Assembly: GCA_023101725.1 (NCBI GenBank)
Contig: JALJCO010010210.1
Span: 1 to 64,000, forward strand
Origin: Atherinomorus stipes
Lineage: Eukaryota > Chordata > Actinopteri > Atheriniformes > Atherinidae
Length of the DNA: 64,000 bases
Reading direction: 5' to 3'
Each line of letters begins with the position of its first letter. Position 1 is the stretch's first letter. This document shows, piece by piece, positions 34,335 to 46,067 of the stretch. Both the position numbers and the translations under genes were made by a program. Under the pieces are notes generated by a model. It had not been told where the DNA came from. It saw only the letters and a list, made by a program, of their open reading frames with translations, and ran no database searches.

Positions 34335-35594
34335 CATGCTTCAGGCAAAAAACATTGGTTAGATTAACCAATATTTGGTCAATACAAATTGGTCACTTTA
34401 ACAAAATTCGGACACATACAGTAACTACCAACCAGATTGGTCAAATTCAATCAATCTGTTTTTAGGCTGCACTTTCTGCTGAGACATGGACGTGTTTGAA
34501 GGAAAAATACCTTCCAACTAGTCTTAATTAAAATCATGTACACAGATGCAGAAATTTAAATAAAACAACAGTTTTTGTTTTTCTTTGGTTTTTTTTTTTT
34601 TTTTTGGATGGTAGCGCTGAAGGTGGGGGGGATGGGAATGCTCAGCTGCAGCAGCCTTTAATGCTCCATGTGCACGCGGACAGACGTAACGGCACGATGA
34701 AATTACTCTATCACAGGACTTTTTTTTTCCTCCAGCGGATTTTCATTCTTAATCAAAAAGCTCATTACAGCACACACAGGTTGGCTTGTCCTTTATATCC
34801 TGCAGAAATGTGATACGGCCACAAGTTGATGCAATTATTGACAAGTAGACAAAAAAATAAATAAATAAATACAATAAAAAAGCTTTCAACAAACTTTCTT
34901 CTGTTGTGCAACTTTTTCTTTTTTGTTATTTTCTCTTCCATTTGATTTCTCATTACTCCAAAAGAAACAGAATAAGAGCCACAGATAATAATGAAAGCTT
35001 TTTTCTTCTGGCCTCCAGCTCTGATGGCCATTTTCTGCAGTTCCTAAAGAAACTCATTCCATACTACACTCCATTCAGCAAAATGGCCCATCATCATGAT
35101 GCAGTGTGTAACCCTTGCCCCAAAATTCTCTTTCAGTTCCAGAGAAACCTGGTTTTCTGATCAAAAAGCCCCTGGAGGCAGCGAAAATGTGCCTAATGTA
35201 AAGGATTGTTGCTACTGAACCACAGTGGAGAACAAAAAAAAACAGAGCAGAAAGCTGAACAACAGTGTTTGTAGAAAACTACTTTCTAATTTAGACATAC
35301 AGAATGCAAACGACATGACAGATTAATTAGGTACTGTCAAGTCTCTCAGCTGCGGTGCGCCACTTACAGTTTGTGTGTAAGTTGTCTAAAAATTCCAGCT
35401 GTGGGCTTGTTTGTGGTTGAGTTTCTCTTCATATTACTGCTCATTATGCATTCGCTCCTAACTCAGGTGCTGCAAGTAAAAACAAATGCACTTTAACTCT
35501 TCAGTTTAATTAGTTGTTGTTTAAGAGCTGGAGAATTTGACCACAGCTGTCATGTGACAAAATGCACATGTTGTAGTCTAATGAATAAAGAGCA
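34335..35594. other. No recognised feature
   Basis: Contains poly-T at about 34589-34606 and AT-rich sequence. No gene supported. Confidence 0.4.
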
Positions 35595-35790
35595 CTCACC
35601 GCCTTTACATGAGTTTTAATTCCTATTTTATTCCGAATAAAAATTAATTCTGCTTTAAGAAGATTAAAAAATACTATGCAAACCCCTAACTCCAAATGAA
35701 AACAATAATCTTAATTACAAACTAAGTGGTTGGTTTATTCCTCTTTTAATTCCGAAAAATAATAATTCCTCTGTGATGTAAACCTTTTAT
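35595..35790. repeat. Imperfect inverted repeat, MITE-like
   Basis: TTTACATGAGTTTTAATTCC near 35605 is mirrored by GGAATTATTATTTTTCGGAA and GTTTACATCACAGAGG on the minus strand near 35780. It looks like an old palindromic MITE. Boundaries are approximate. Confidence 0.4.
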
Positions 35791-35857
35791 TCTTCTCTAA
35801 GTTAAAGGTTGGCTATGGAATACGGTCTAGGTTGTAGCTGCAACGGCAGAAAAATAA

Positions 35858-36562
35858 CGGTGTGTTCAGACCATTTTGCGCATTTCGCGCGTCGGGCACG
35901 GAGCGTTTTGAGCAGTTTGGCGTTCGATGCGCCTGACGCGTGTTACGCGCGTTAAACACCAAAGTTGGAAAATCCGAACTTTTGCAGCATTGATGCGGGG
36001 CGTTAACCAATCAGAGAGACTCAGTATGTGTCAGTGTCATGACACAGACATACATTTTACGGGACATACTGAGGAGACCCCGGAGGATCTCTTCACTCCA
36101 CGAAGACAGTGGAGGATAACCTGTGATCTGCATCCGGTTTCTAAAGGACGGGTTTAGGAGCTGCTGACCCGATGGGATTTAATGAGCTCATGATGCCGTC
36201 CCAATGCAGGACTGCAGGTAGTTAAACTAGCTGGATCAGACGCAAGCTGCGGCCATCGTCGGCAGCTCCTGGAGTAAATGGTGAAATCACCAAACACAGA
36301 ACACCTCAGAACAATCTGTTGAATCCAGACACAACGTAGAGACACCTGACAACGTAGTGCTCTGGCCTTGTGGAGCAAATAAAGCCAAGCAGCTGCTTAG
36401 TTTAATCTGCCATTTTATAGCGACAAGAAAAGAGACGTGGTCCTCCACCACAGAGCGTTTTTGTCTTTAAATGCCAGTGTCTGATTTTATGTGAATCAGG
36501 TCAAATTTTGGGGCGTCAGGTGCGTTTTTGGCGCCCAAATTGCGTTTGGTCCGAACACAGCG
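35858..36562. mobile_element. PIF/Harbinger-like MITE
   Basis: Ends CGGTGTGTTCAGACCA and, inverted, CGCTGTGTTCGGACCA (14 of 16), with TAA at 35855-35857 and a mutated TGA on the right. The subterminal GCGCATTTCGCGCGTC and GCGCGTTAAAC words are CpG-rich, as in this group. No transposase. Confidence 0.65.
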
Positions 36563-37104
36563 TGATTCCTGCCATTCGGTTGCCAGGCTCGAAATGTCAG
36601 TGACCAGCAACCTGCACCATGTCCAACGAGAATTGCAGAGCAGTTTAACTGACAGCTAATGTTAGCCACATTAGCAAGTTAGTTAGCTTTTCAATCCACG
36701 TGTAAAGTCGCCATTTCTGCGTTTTGATGCTATGGAAAGTCTTTGTGGGTCCAACTAGAGTAGTCTTCACTTAAATTTACTTTAGGTTTTGCTCTTCTCA
36801 AGTCACTCCTCTCCTGAGAAGGATAACAACATCCCTGGAGTTCTGAAGCAGCTGCTCCAGTTGCGGATTCCATTTTTCCCAGTGCCAGCCAAGCTGTGCC
36901 GAACATACTACTGCAACACAAAGAGCATATTTGGCAGCCCGCAATGGCGACCTGTATTGGCTTGTAGATGTAAACATAATTACATTGTTGAACCCATTGG
37001 ATGATGTTTTCCAGGAGCATATTTTACTGTACTGCTTAAAATCTCCTTCACACCCCAAATGCATATATTTAATAAGATGTTCTGACACACACAAAAAAAA
37101 TTCA
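36563..37104. other. No recognised feature
   Basis: Non-repetitive. Frames of 117 codons (minus, 36798-37151) and 96 codons have no known domain. Confidence 0.35.
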
Positions 37105-37555
37105 CCTGTGGAACGTACAGGACTGAAAAAACCCATTCTTGAACGGCCCATGCTTATTGATTAAATAATATGTCTATCAAACTCAAAGACTGTCGTCCCC
37201 CCGCGCACGCATGCTCGCAACTCGCTGTGAATTAGGCTATCTGTGTAGCTGTTTGCTCATAAAATGCACTGAAAAGAAAAAAACAGGGATGTGGATCAAG
37301 TCATGGAGGTGTTGACGTTTGCAGTGAGGATGTTTTACACCGCAGAAGGAGCTGGAGGTGAGGGAATCATCACTTTAGCTTTTTCCTCTGCTGTTTACCG
37401 GCAAGCTAGCAAGCCATCCACTTAGCTGTTATCAGTTATCTTCATTTGTAAACCATTGGCCCAATATCCTGTGCTGTGGAGGCGTGGTTTCGGGGGATTG
37501 TATTTTTTAAAATGTAGCTTGATCAAACTGTTTTTCGAGGTCTCCTACTGTGCCT
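37105..37555 (-). mobile_element. TTAA element, left member of a convergent pair
   Basis: Its terminus at the right, TCTCCTACTGTGCCT followed by TTAA (37556-37559), is on the minus strand AGGCACAGTAGGAGA. The body aligns over some 430 bp with the reverse complement of 37979-38410 (for example GATCAAGTCATGGAGGTGTT and GTTGACGTTTGCAGTGAGGA). Kolobok-like by TTAA and AGG. The other end is not seen. Confidence 0.6.
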
Positions 37556-37605
37556 TTAAAATTTATCTTATGATTATTTTTCAGGCTAAATATATGTGTA
37601 TATAA

Positions 37606-37651
37606 TCTCTCTCTCTCTCTCTATCTATATATATATATATATATATATATT
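37606..37651. repeat. (CT)n(AT)n microsatellite
   Basis: Dinucleotide runs CT at 37606-37622 and AT at 37626-37651, lying in the 423-bp loop between the two TTAA elements. Confidence 0.9.
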
Positions 37652-37978
37652 ATTTTTATTTTTATTTTTTTCAGGAAATGCTGTACTTTCATTGTGCACC
37701 CCTCTAAAAACTTTGTGGGGGTATTATTTTATATATTTTAAAAAAATATATATATAGCTTAAAACACTAAAGAGAATGATTAACTTTTAAATTATTTGAT
37801 TTAGATTAATGAATTCTGAATTAAACATCATGTAACTGGGGCCGCTGATGTGCTGACAAACTGACACTTAACTTTTGTAGGAACAGAGTAAGGTAAAAGT
37901 AGCTTAAAAATTAGAAAATTTTTACCATGAAACTGCAACATTTTGCAGTCAGGCTCAATGTCGGTATTTCAGGTTTAA

Positions 37979-38410
37979 AGGCAGGGTAGGGGAACGTGTG
38001 CACCGAAGGTTGTCGGCGAACATAACCGAGAACAGCCGAGTGGATGGCTTGCTAGCTTGCTAGTAAACAGCAGAGGTACCACGTTTATAAAAGTGATACT
38101 TATCTCACCTCCAACTCCTTCTGCTGTCTAAAACATCCACACTGCAAACGTCAACACCTCGACTTGATCCACATACGTTTTTTTTTTTGTATTTTTTCCG
38201 ATGGATTTTAAGAGCAAACAGCTGCACAGATAACAGCAGCGAGCCGCCAGGTTCGTGTGCACTGTGAGACCCTCACGTGTGTTGCGCGCGCGCGGGGAGG
38301 GTGGGGGAGACAACTACAGTTGAGTTTAATAGACATATCATTCAAACAATAAGCACAGGCCGTTACAAGACGATTAGATGGAGTTTTTTCAGCCCTGTCC
38401 GTTCCACAGG
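37979..38410 (+). mobile_element. TTAA element, right member of a convergent pair
   Basis: Starts AGGCAGGGTAGGGGAACG directly after TTAA (37975-37978) and is an inverted copy of 37105-37555. It ends near CTGTCCGTTCCACAGGAG, which matches CACCTGTGGAACG at the far side of the left copy. No transposase. Confidence 0.6.
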
Positions 38411-38542
38411 AGACAAAATTTTTTAAATTTTTGCGTCAGAGCATTTAATTAACTGGCAGCTGTCGGGGTGTGAAAAAGATTTTAAGCAATGTGGTAAAAA
38501 ATGCACCTGGAAAACATCATCCACCTGACCTTTGAAACTTGC

Positions 38543-38581
38543 ACAACAACTCTGATGTGGACTCCACATCAGAGTTGTTGT
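38543..38581. repeat. Perfect 19-bp-arm palindrome with 1-nt spacer
   Basis: ACAACAACTCTGATGTGGA, then C, then its exact reverse complement. It lies in otherwise ordinary DNA and is not followed by a T tract suggestive of an RNA terminator. Confidence 0.95.
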
Positions 38582-40065
38582 CCCTAAAGGTTAATTAAAG
38601 TGCCAATATTACAACTGCACTGAAAAACAATGTCGGTCAGCATGCACGGCTGCTCGTCCCGTTTGACTCTCGGCCTCGTGACAGATTAGCAGATGCAGCC
38701 TGAACTGCTGCATTAAACCTAATAATTAAGCTGAACCAAATAATCACTTCAACAGTGGCCAGATGACTTCAGAGTGTAACTTCATGCTACACATAAAAAT
38801 TTTAAACGAGATGCATTCTGTAATATGCCGGTGCAAATCTTGTCAGATGGCTGTATTGAACAGAGTTAAAGGCATAAAAACAAAGTTAAAAGAGTCTCAC
38901 TGATCTCTTCCACATATGATTTTGATGCTACATTGGGGAATTATGTTCAAGTGTCTCTTTCCCTCAAGTTTGTCTAAGTTTTTCGTTTTCTTTTCATCCT
39001 TTAATTAAAGGGTTTTGACAAGAAATCAAACAGTATAGTCCTTTTTTTTAAGCATTTATTCAAAGAAATTAAATCAAGTTTGATTTTGTTCGTTCCAAAA
39101 GGTTTATGTAAGAAAAAAAAAAGCATGGACAGAAAAAAAAGCAACTCAATAACCAAAAAAACAAGTTGACTTGTTATGCTGATGCAAACTGTTTTTACTC
39201 CGCTCATTAAGCAGAGACAACAAAGTTGTGCAAAACAGTGTTTCATGTTTGTTTCTGTGAACAGATGGGGGACACAGCCTATTGTACCAGGACTCCATGC
39301 CCATCTAACGTCTGAACAACTGGGCGACGCTGACACTAAAAATACAGCTTCTGCCCACCTGCCGCCGGCACAACAAAGAACTGGGCACAGCAGAGGCTTT
39401 GTGAAAGCGAGCCAGACTTGTGATGTGATGCAGCTGTTAAGGTGGACCTGCTGCAAGGCTCTTAGGGCCTTGTTTGGATGTGCAAGAGCTGCCCGATGGA
39501 AACTTTCCTGCTTTTGACAGGCAGTTGTTAAAACTTTGTTCAACAGCTAGAAAATTAAGGTTTGAAGGTGTATTTAATGAGACATGAACACAGGAAAATA
39601 GAAAAAAAAGCGTACTTTACACTTTACATGAGATCTGCTTCACTACTGTGCAGAGGTAGTTGTGACTCTAGTTGTGATTTAGTTAGCTTGTTTTTATTGT
39701 TTTATGCAGCCAGTTTTCCAGATTTAACAGGAATAGCTTTTATGGACAGTTTTATATGCAGGAGAATGATGTACCGGGCATTTGCTGTAAGCAGCAGGAG
39801 GAAAGTAAAAGATAAACTCCTTTTAGATTGATAACAGGTCCAGATTACTCACTAACATTGAACAATGTTCAAAGACTGATGATACTGTAGATCCATCTTG
39901 ATCCTTTACAGCAAGTACAGTTTTATAGTTTAATATTTAATCCTTAAAAAAAAGTTCCTACTCTTGCCCAAATATTTGTAATACCATCAGCCAAAGTGTT
40001 ACTTTAGCAAATATGGGATATGACAGATAACCTTCCATCTAAACACTGAACATTTTGCCCTGTTT
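38582..40065. other. No recognised repeat; holds the longest unexplained open frame
   Basis: The minus frame 39001-39543 (180 codons from MNKVLTTACQ, Cys-rich in the middle) overlaps a plus frame of 113 codons at 39176-39517. Neither shows a known domain, signal peptide of standard form or flanking exon signals. They are most likely chance frames in a locally GC-richer block. Confidence 0.35.
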
Positions 40066-40863
40066 TGGCTGAGTGTTATTACCAAGGGGCAAACCACTTC
40101 CGCATTGCACAAAAATTGCAATTCGTTCTTGATCCGCTAGGGGCTGGCTCCGAAAATCCCCGAAGACTCCCATGTTTAAAAGGCCAACTTCACAGCAGAA
40201 ATAAACACGCTTACAGCAGAAATAAACACGTTTACAGCAGAAATAAACATGTTTACAGCAGAAATAAACACGTTTACAGCAGAAATAAACATGTTTACAG
40301 CAGAAATAAACACGTTTACAGCTTGGTTAAAAAAAACATTTTAGGTCTAATAGGTCAAGTTTACCTTCATGTCAGCTGTGGAGGGGGTGTATTTTTTTTA
40401 AACTTATCTGTTAAGATGTTATATAATCTTGAAATTACACATAATTGGGGGCATATCCTTTTGATTGACATGCAGCAGACCGGATGTCGGCCTGCCGGTC
40501 GGTGGCTCACTATTGGCACCGTGTTTCCTTTTGTTAAGGTCTCAGTCTGTAGCAGAGTAGCACAACGGCGGTTTTTATCAGCTAACAGCACGTCCAAACA
40601 TGTCTTAACTTTATTCTGCCACTCAGGAGGCTAATCTTCATTACTTCCTGTTAGTTTCGGGTTAGCTTGGTTTGCATTTAGCCCAGAGTACATCGGCTAT
40701 CAATCATTTGCCCCGAGGACACGCTTTGCCCGTTTTAGCATTTTCCGGGAGTGACAACACATATGACACGCTAAGATGGCGACGGTGGGACACGCCCAAC
40801 TGGCTTCACTTTCCCCTATCCAGAAGTGACCGGATACTACAGCACGTCCATATTTTCTACAGT
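40066..40863 (-). repeat. Interspersed repeat family B, copy 2, uninterrupted
   Basis: The minus strand reads from CTGTAGAAAATATGGACGTG through GTAGTATCCGGTCAC, GTTGTCACTCCCGGAAAAT and GGGGCAAATGATTGA, as in 7117-8650, but here the site hit by the hAT is intact. The far part contains the minisatellite. A 189-codon plus frame through it is a by-product of the in-frame 21-bp unit. Confidence 0.65.
40192..40317 (+). repeat. 21-bp minisatellite, six units
   Basis: The unit ACAGCAGAAATAAACACGTTT is repeated six times with almost no divergence. Units differ mainly by CACG or CATG near the end, alternating from unit 2 onward, which gives a 42-bp higher-order period. The change is a C-to-T at CpG. 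Confidence 0.95.
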
Positions 40864-42871
40864 CTTTGGTTATTACTCCTGAAGTAAAATTCTCTATTTA
40901 TGTTTTAATCTGATATGTGGTGGCGTATCTATTTATATATTACTTTACATACAAGAAATTGCAACACAAAGTGTTTCACAGCATAAAATCCAAGAGGAAC
41001 ATTGAGAAATATAAAAACATTAGCATTTGCTAGCTAACACTGGTAACTCCACATCTCACTGGATCAGTTCTCCATTGACTCTTCTCATATTGTAAATTAA
41101 TTTCTCCCTGATTGCCATCGCTTTTCCTAATCCTTGTCGTTTCCTTGTGTCTTTGATGTCCAGCAGGCTTGTAATTATAAAGCTGTTTTTTGGTCTCTTG
41201 CTAATACATTTGCATCTTTGATCTCATCTGGACCAAAAGTCCTGCATGGATCCATATTTCTTATTGCAAGAAAGAATCGACTTGCAATTGTTTTGCTTAT
41301 GGATGTTGTGGATTTAGTTTTTTGTTTTGTTTTGGTAATTATGCAGGACATAAACAGCTATGCTTGCTTTGTTTAGGTCAAAAAAGCAATTACAACATGC
41401 TTTAACTTACTCTTACAAATTCTGACCAGTTGCGACATTTACCAGTTAAATCAGGTGCCAACTGCTTTTTTCAAGGTAATCTTGGTCATCTGACAAAACC
41501 AAGCTTGTTTCAATATTTCCAGAAAACAGAAAGCTAATTTCTTCAGATTAATAAGCAATATCAACTTAACACAATAACGGAATAATTAACTGGTGATCTG
41601 AAGATAGCCACATCTAGAAACCTGAAACTTCAGGCATGAAATCTCAGTTTCCATATGTTGGTGTTATTAACCTGCGAGTTGCTTATTAAAGGCTCAGCCA
41701 AATAATGGATTAACACGACATAATGCGATACCAGTGTTGAAAAGAGATGCTGAACACAGAATATGACCTCATTTTGATCACAAGAGCTGAGCCCTTGTTG
41801 GTACCCACCTCACAGTCCCTCAGTGGGAGCTGTCAGATCCCAGTCAGAGCTGCTAGGCATGTGTTTCTAAATGGAAGTAAGTGTAATTACAGGATGACGA
41901 AGGCAGGTAGCAGCCAGCCAGGCAATCATTTCCCCTGATTGAGACAGAAAGTTGAGGTCTGAGAGGCCATCAGAGTGTGAGCCCACGGCAGGTGCAATAT
42001 GACACCTCAATAAACCCGGCTGAAATTAGAAACTTCTCATTCTGCTCTGTGCGCACGGCTCTTGTACGTGGGAGGGACGCTTTCATTGACAGGTAGAGGC
42101 TCGCCATGCGATGATGATATCTTTTTTAATGTCAGTAAGGCTCTCCCATGTTTCTGTTTCCGCTCCCTGCTGCAACATTAATCACTTTGAAATAGGGCAA
42201 AGCTGAGCCAAGTTCTTCCTCGCATAGGAGGTAATTGAATTTATTTATTTATCCAAGCAATAACGGGACGTATTTCCCAGGCGAGATGTGAGGGATGCAT
42301 TTCACCGAGCAGAGCGGGAGATTTAATGTGCATGAGCACAATCACAGGGATGCCACCAAAATTCATACATTAGAATGAACACAAATTTCAAATTAAATTA
42401 GGTTTCTCCGCACCCTCTGAGTCACTGCAATAAAGAAATGCTTTGTAACTAATTAATCATGACTTGTCTTTGTCTCAGAAGAATAAGTACACCTAAGGCA
42501 ATATAAATCATTTCAGACTGACACTGATCGCACTAATCCTTTTATGTATTCCTCATCTAATCCGACCACGAGCAGTGGCATTCTTCTAGATGTGGTGCAC
42601 ATTACAGCAATGTAAAAGATAGCAAAACACACAAGAAATTACAAAAAAGGGGCTAAATGTAATGCTTTTCACTGTAGGGGAAATCCATTAGACAGCAGGG
42701 AACTGGCAGAGAAATGAAAAAGTCCATCTGGTCCTATTCATTAGGAAACGTAAAGATTCACAGACATACAACTCAAACTTTAAATGCTTTTTCCTCCAGA
42801 TTTCCCACAACTGTCACTTGGTCTTGAGCCTCTGATTGATCTGGTTTTAATAATATATTGCTACCTTGTAC
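40864..42871. other. No recognised repeat; possible regulatory DNA
   Basis: 41750-42430 is balanced and non-repetitive, with homeobox-like TTTAATGTGCATGAG and AAATTAAATTAGG words. No gene seen. Confidence 0.35.
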
Positions 42872-43164
42872 TAGGAATCGGCAATACCAAAATTTTTGGC
42901 ACAATAAGTAGTTAGACAAATGAAAAGTGTGGGAATAAAGGAGAGGAAAAACAGAGATGATATTTCTGTTTTCCTTTGTTGCGACTATTCTATTAGGAGT
43001 GTTTCTCTTGCTTTGTTTTGCTATGGTCTATTTTGTTCTCCTCTTGTCTTTTGTTTCTTTATTTCCTTTTAACATTTGAAAAATATATGTTCAAAATAAA
43101 TTCAATAAAATTCTAAATTAAGATAAATTGTATTGATAAATAAATTAAACAAAAACAAGTTAAA

Positions 43165-44497
43165 TATTCATATTTAACTCATATTAAATGTCTTCTGATC
43201 CTCCTTGAGATGGTTCTACTCCTTCACTGGAGTCCAGCTGTGTTTAATTAAACTGATTGGACTTGATTAGGAAAGGCACACACCTGTCTATATAAGAGCT
43301 TACAGCTCACAGTGGATGTCAGAGCAAATGAGGATCATCAGGTGGAAGGAACTGTCCAAGAAGCTCAGAGACAGAATTGTGGTGAGGCAAAGATCTGGAC
43401 AAGGTTACAAAAGAATTTCTGCAGCACTAAAGGTTCCTAAGAGCATGTCGGCCTCCATAGTGCTTAAATGGAAGAAGTTTGGGACGACCAGAACTCTTCC
43501 TAGATCCGGCCGTCCAGCAAAACTGAGCAATCGTGGGAGAAGAGCCTTGGTGAGAGAAGAAGAAGCCAAAGATCACTGTGGCTGAACTCCAGAGATGCAG
43601 TAGGGAGATGGAGAAAGTTCCACAAAGTCAACTATCACTGCAGCCTCCACCAGTCAGGGCTTTATGGCAGAGTGGCCCGATGGAAGCCTCTCCTCAGAGC
43701 AAGACATATGAAATCCTGCATAGTTTGCCAAAAAAACACATGAAGAACTCCCAGACAGGGAGACAGTGAGAAATAGGATTCTCTTGTCTGATGAGGCCAA
43801 AATTGAACTTTTTGGAGTTAATTCTTTGAGACATGTGTGGAGAAAACCAGGCACTGCTCATCACCTGCCCAATACCATCCCAACAGTGAAACATGGTGGT
43901 GGCAGCATCATGCTATGGGGGTATTTTTCAGCTGCAGGGACAGGAGGACTGGTTGCAATTGAAGGAAAGATGAATGCACAAGTACAGAAAGATCCTGAAA
44001 ACCTCTTCCAGAGTGCTCAGGACCTCAGACTGGCCGAAGGTTCACCTTCCAACAAGACAATGACCCTCAGATAACAAAGGAGTGGCTTCAGAACAACTCT
44101 GGGACCATTCTGGACCGGCCCAGCCAGAGCTCTGACTTAAACCTAACTGAGCATCTCTGGAGAGATCTAAAAATGGCCGTCCACCACCGTTCACCATCCA
44201 ACCTCACAGAACTGGAGAGGATCAGTTAGGAAGAACGCAGAAGATCCCAAATCCAGGTGTGAAACACTTGTTGCATCATTCCCAAGAAGACTCATGGCTG
44301 TACGAGCTCAGAAGGTATTTCTACTCAGTATTGAGCAAAGGGTCTGAATACTTATGACCATGTGGTATATCAGTTTTCCTTTTTGCAAAAATTTGTACAA
44401 TAATGAGAAATAAAAAGAACCTTTGTTATTTTGGTAAATGGCTGCAAGAAACAAAAGCGCAAAAAGTTTGGGGTCTGAATACTTTCCGTACCCACTG
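43165..44497 (+). mobile_element. Tc1-like DNA transposon, left end lost
   Basis: The right terminus GTCTGAATACTTTCCGTACC plus CACTG is followed by TA (44498-44499). A second copy of its core, GGGTCTGAATACTTATGACC, lies about 130 bp inside at 44340, the inner direct repeat of the IR/DR layout used by Sleeping Beauty-type Tc1 elements. The left inverted repeat is absent: similarity to the element begins just ahead of the AACTGATTGGACTTGATTAG leader. Without a left end it cannot be mobilised. Confidence 0.9.
43316..44229 (+). pseudogene. Tc1 transposase, frameshifted
   Basis: DDE/D-type cut-and-paste transposase that would bind the inverted repeats through an N-terminal paired-like double helix-turn-helix. 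The start MSEQMRIIRWKELSKKLRDR and the helix-turn-helix (QGYKRISAALKVP, then GRPAKLSNRG) are in frame to codon 89. Frames then shift (43570-43770). The first catalytic Asp is in [11 protein letters not shown], followed by [20 protein letters not shown] further shift puts the second Asp in TFQQDNDPQ, with a short deletion after it, and the final acidic residue in LTEHLWRDLK. A stop follows at NLTELERIS. Intact members are about 340 residues; here at least three breaks make it non-functional although all three catalytic codons remain. Confidence 0.92.
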
Positions 44498-44818
44498 TAT
44501 TATAAATCTACCAAAACATGATGTGCAATAACCTGCATTAAACTACCAAAAAATAACAAAATATCATCATCATCATCACTAACAATAGCAGCATCATCAT
44601 GACATCTGATAGACTACCACCATCATGTGACACAGAAGCTAGAATCTGGCTGGTTTTGCACATAATTTCATTGCAATCTGTTTCTGATAAGTGAAACAAA
44701 TTGCATGTCTTGTATCTGTACAATGGTATCTCAATACTCAAAAGAGTATCGAATCCGATATATTTTGTCTGGCTGGTATCAAAGTATAAACTCCAGGGTA
44801 TCGGTATGCCCAGCCCTA

Positions 44819-46059
44819 ACTTTTACACTGTAAATTGGAGATGAATTGTATTTTATGCACACTGGGACTTAATGCACCAAGGTTCAGATCAGAAATAAGA
44901 GTGTGGATTACGTAGAGTACCTGGGATGCTGTTGCTGGGATAAAAAAGGGATTTCTTCAGATTTTTACAAAAGGCACAAAAAGGCAGGTTCTTGCCACGA
45001 CTCCCAACCTGCCCTGTCCTTTAAACCTCCCAGAGCCACATGCAATGAAAGATAAAAGCCACAAACCTGGCGAAGTCTCCGGGCTTTAATCTGAACAGTG
45101 AAAATCTTTCCAAATATAACGCTTTCTTCTTGTCAGTGTGAATCAGAGAGAAACTCGGAGTCCAACAGCGCTGGGCATCTCGCTTTAGCGGGTAAATTAA
45201 TTTTTCATGGTAATATGGCTAATGTTTAGAAAGTTCTGTAAGCAGATTAAAAGGTGCACTTAGCTGAGCATGGGTAGCAGGCGTGTGGATGTGGCTGACT
45301 CAGTGGGATGTGAGAGGTACAGAGAACTCAGTAGTGTCAAGCTTCAGCCTCCCCAGGCGACATATTCTCTACATTAACCCCGTGCTGTGAGACGCGCTGC
45401 TGATGCTGAGCCTATAATTAATGAAGAGTGACAGAGAGAGACGGAGAAAAAAGAAAGAAGAAAGAATAAAAGGAAAGGATGAGGGTGAGTAATGAATCTC
45501 TAAATACTGGTTGCTTTACATTTGTCTTTTGAAAATAATATTCTATGAGTTTCCCTTTTTCTCCATGCAGTTATTTTCATAACAAATATATTCTTTATGC
45601 ATTATTATAAAGAATAAAATGAATTTCTTATATCTTTATTGATTTTTTTTAGAATGAATAATCTTGAAAGTATCTTCAAAGTAATTCTGCAATTAACATG
45701 GCATTAAAAAAAATAAATAAAAAAAGATTAATTCCACAGTGACGTGATATGTTAGTGAAGGTCTCCTGAGTCCCAGTACTGAATTATGATTACACAGATA
45801 CATAGAAAGGAAATTAATTTCTGCCATGTTGATAAAAAGGAATCAAGAGGCTTTATTCACAAAACAAACAATATGTTTTCCTTTTTTTAAATTTATCTAA
45901 AAGAAAAAAAAAGAAGAAAAAAAGCAGCACATTGCTGCTGTCGGGCGCAAACCTCCAATGTCCAAACTATTATTTTTTTAAGAAGTGACAAAAAACATTT
46001 GTTTTTGTAAAAACTGGACACAACATCAAACTCTGGATTGAGTTTTACATTAAAGTCAT
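44819..46059. other. No recognised feature
   Basis: Balanced to AT-rich DNA. 45040-45480 is non-repetitive. An A-rich tract lies near 45720 and 45900. No gene. Confidence 0.4.
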
Positions 46060-46067
46060 ATATTTGA

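Larger units (their letters stand above)
42872..44818. mobile_element. Possible hAT element interrupted by a Tc1
   Basis: The right end GGTATGCCCAGCCCTA is a clear hAT-type terminus. The left candidate TAGGAATCGGCAATACC resembles its reverse TAGGGCTGGGCATACC. Flanks CCTTGTAC and ACTTTTAC match at 6 of 8. Pairing is plausible but not proven. Confidence 0.4.

Noticed and set aside
35927..36378. 74-76 codon frames with Cys and Arg clusters
   Set aside because: Within the Harbinger-like MITE at 35858-36562.
40192..40317. CRISPR-like regular repeat
   Set aside because: Units are directly abutting with no unique spacers and no cas genes, in a vertebrate genome: an ordinary minisatellite.
40065..40634. 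189-codon frame with repeated SRNKHVY
   Set aside because: Produced by a 21-bp minisatellite whose length keeps frame. The repeat family copy at 8.5 kb has no such frame.
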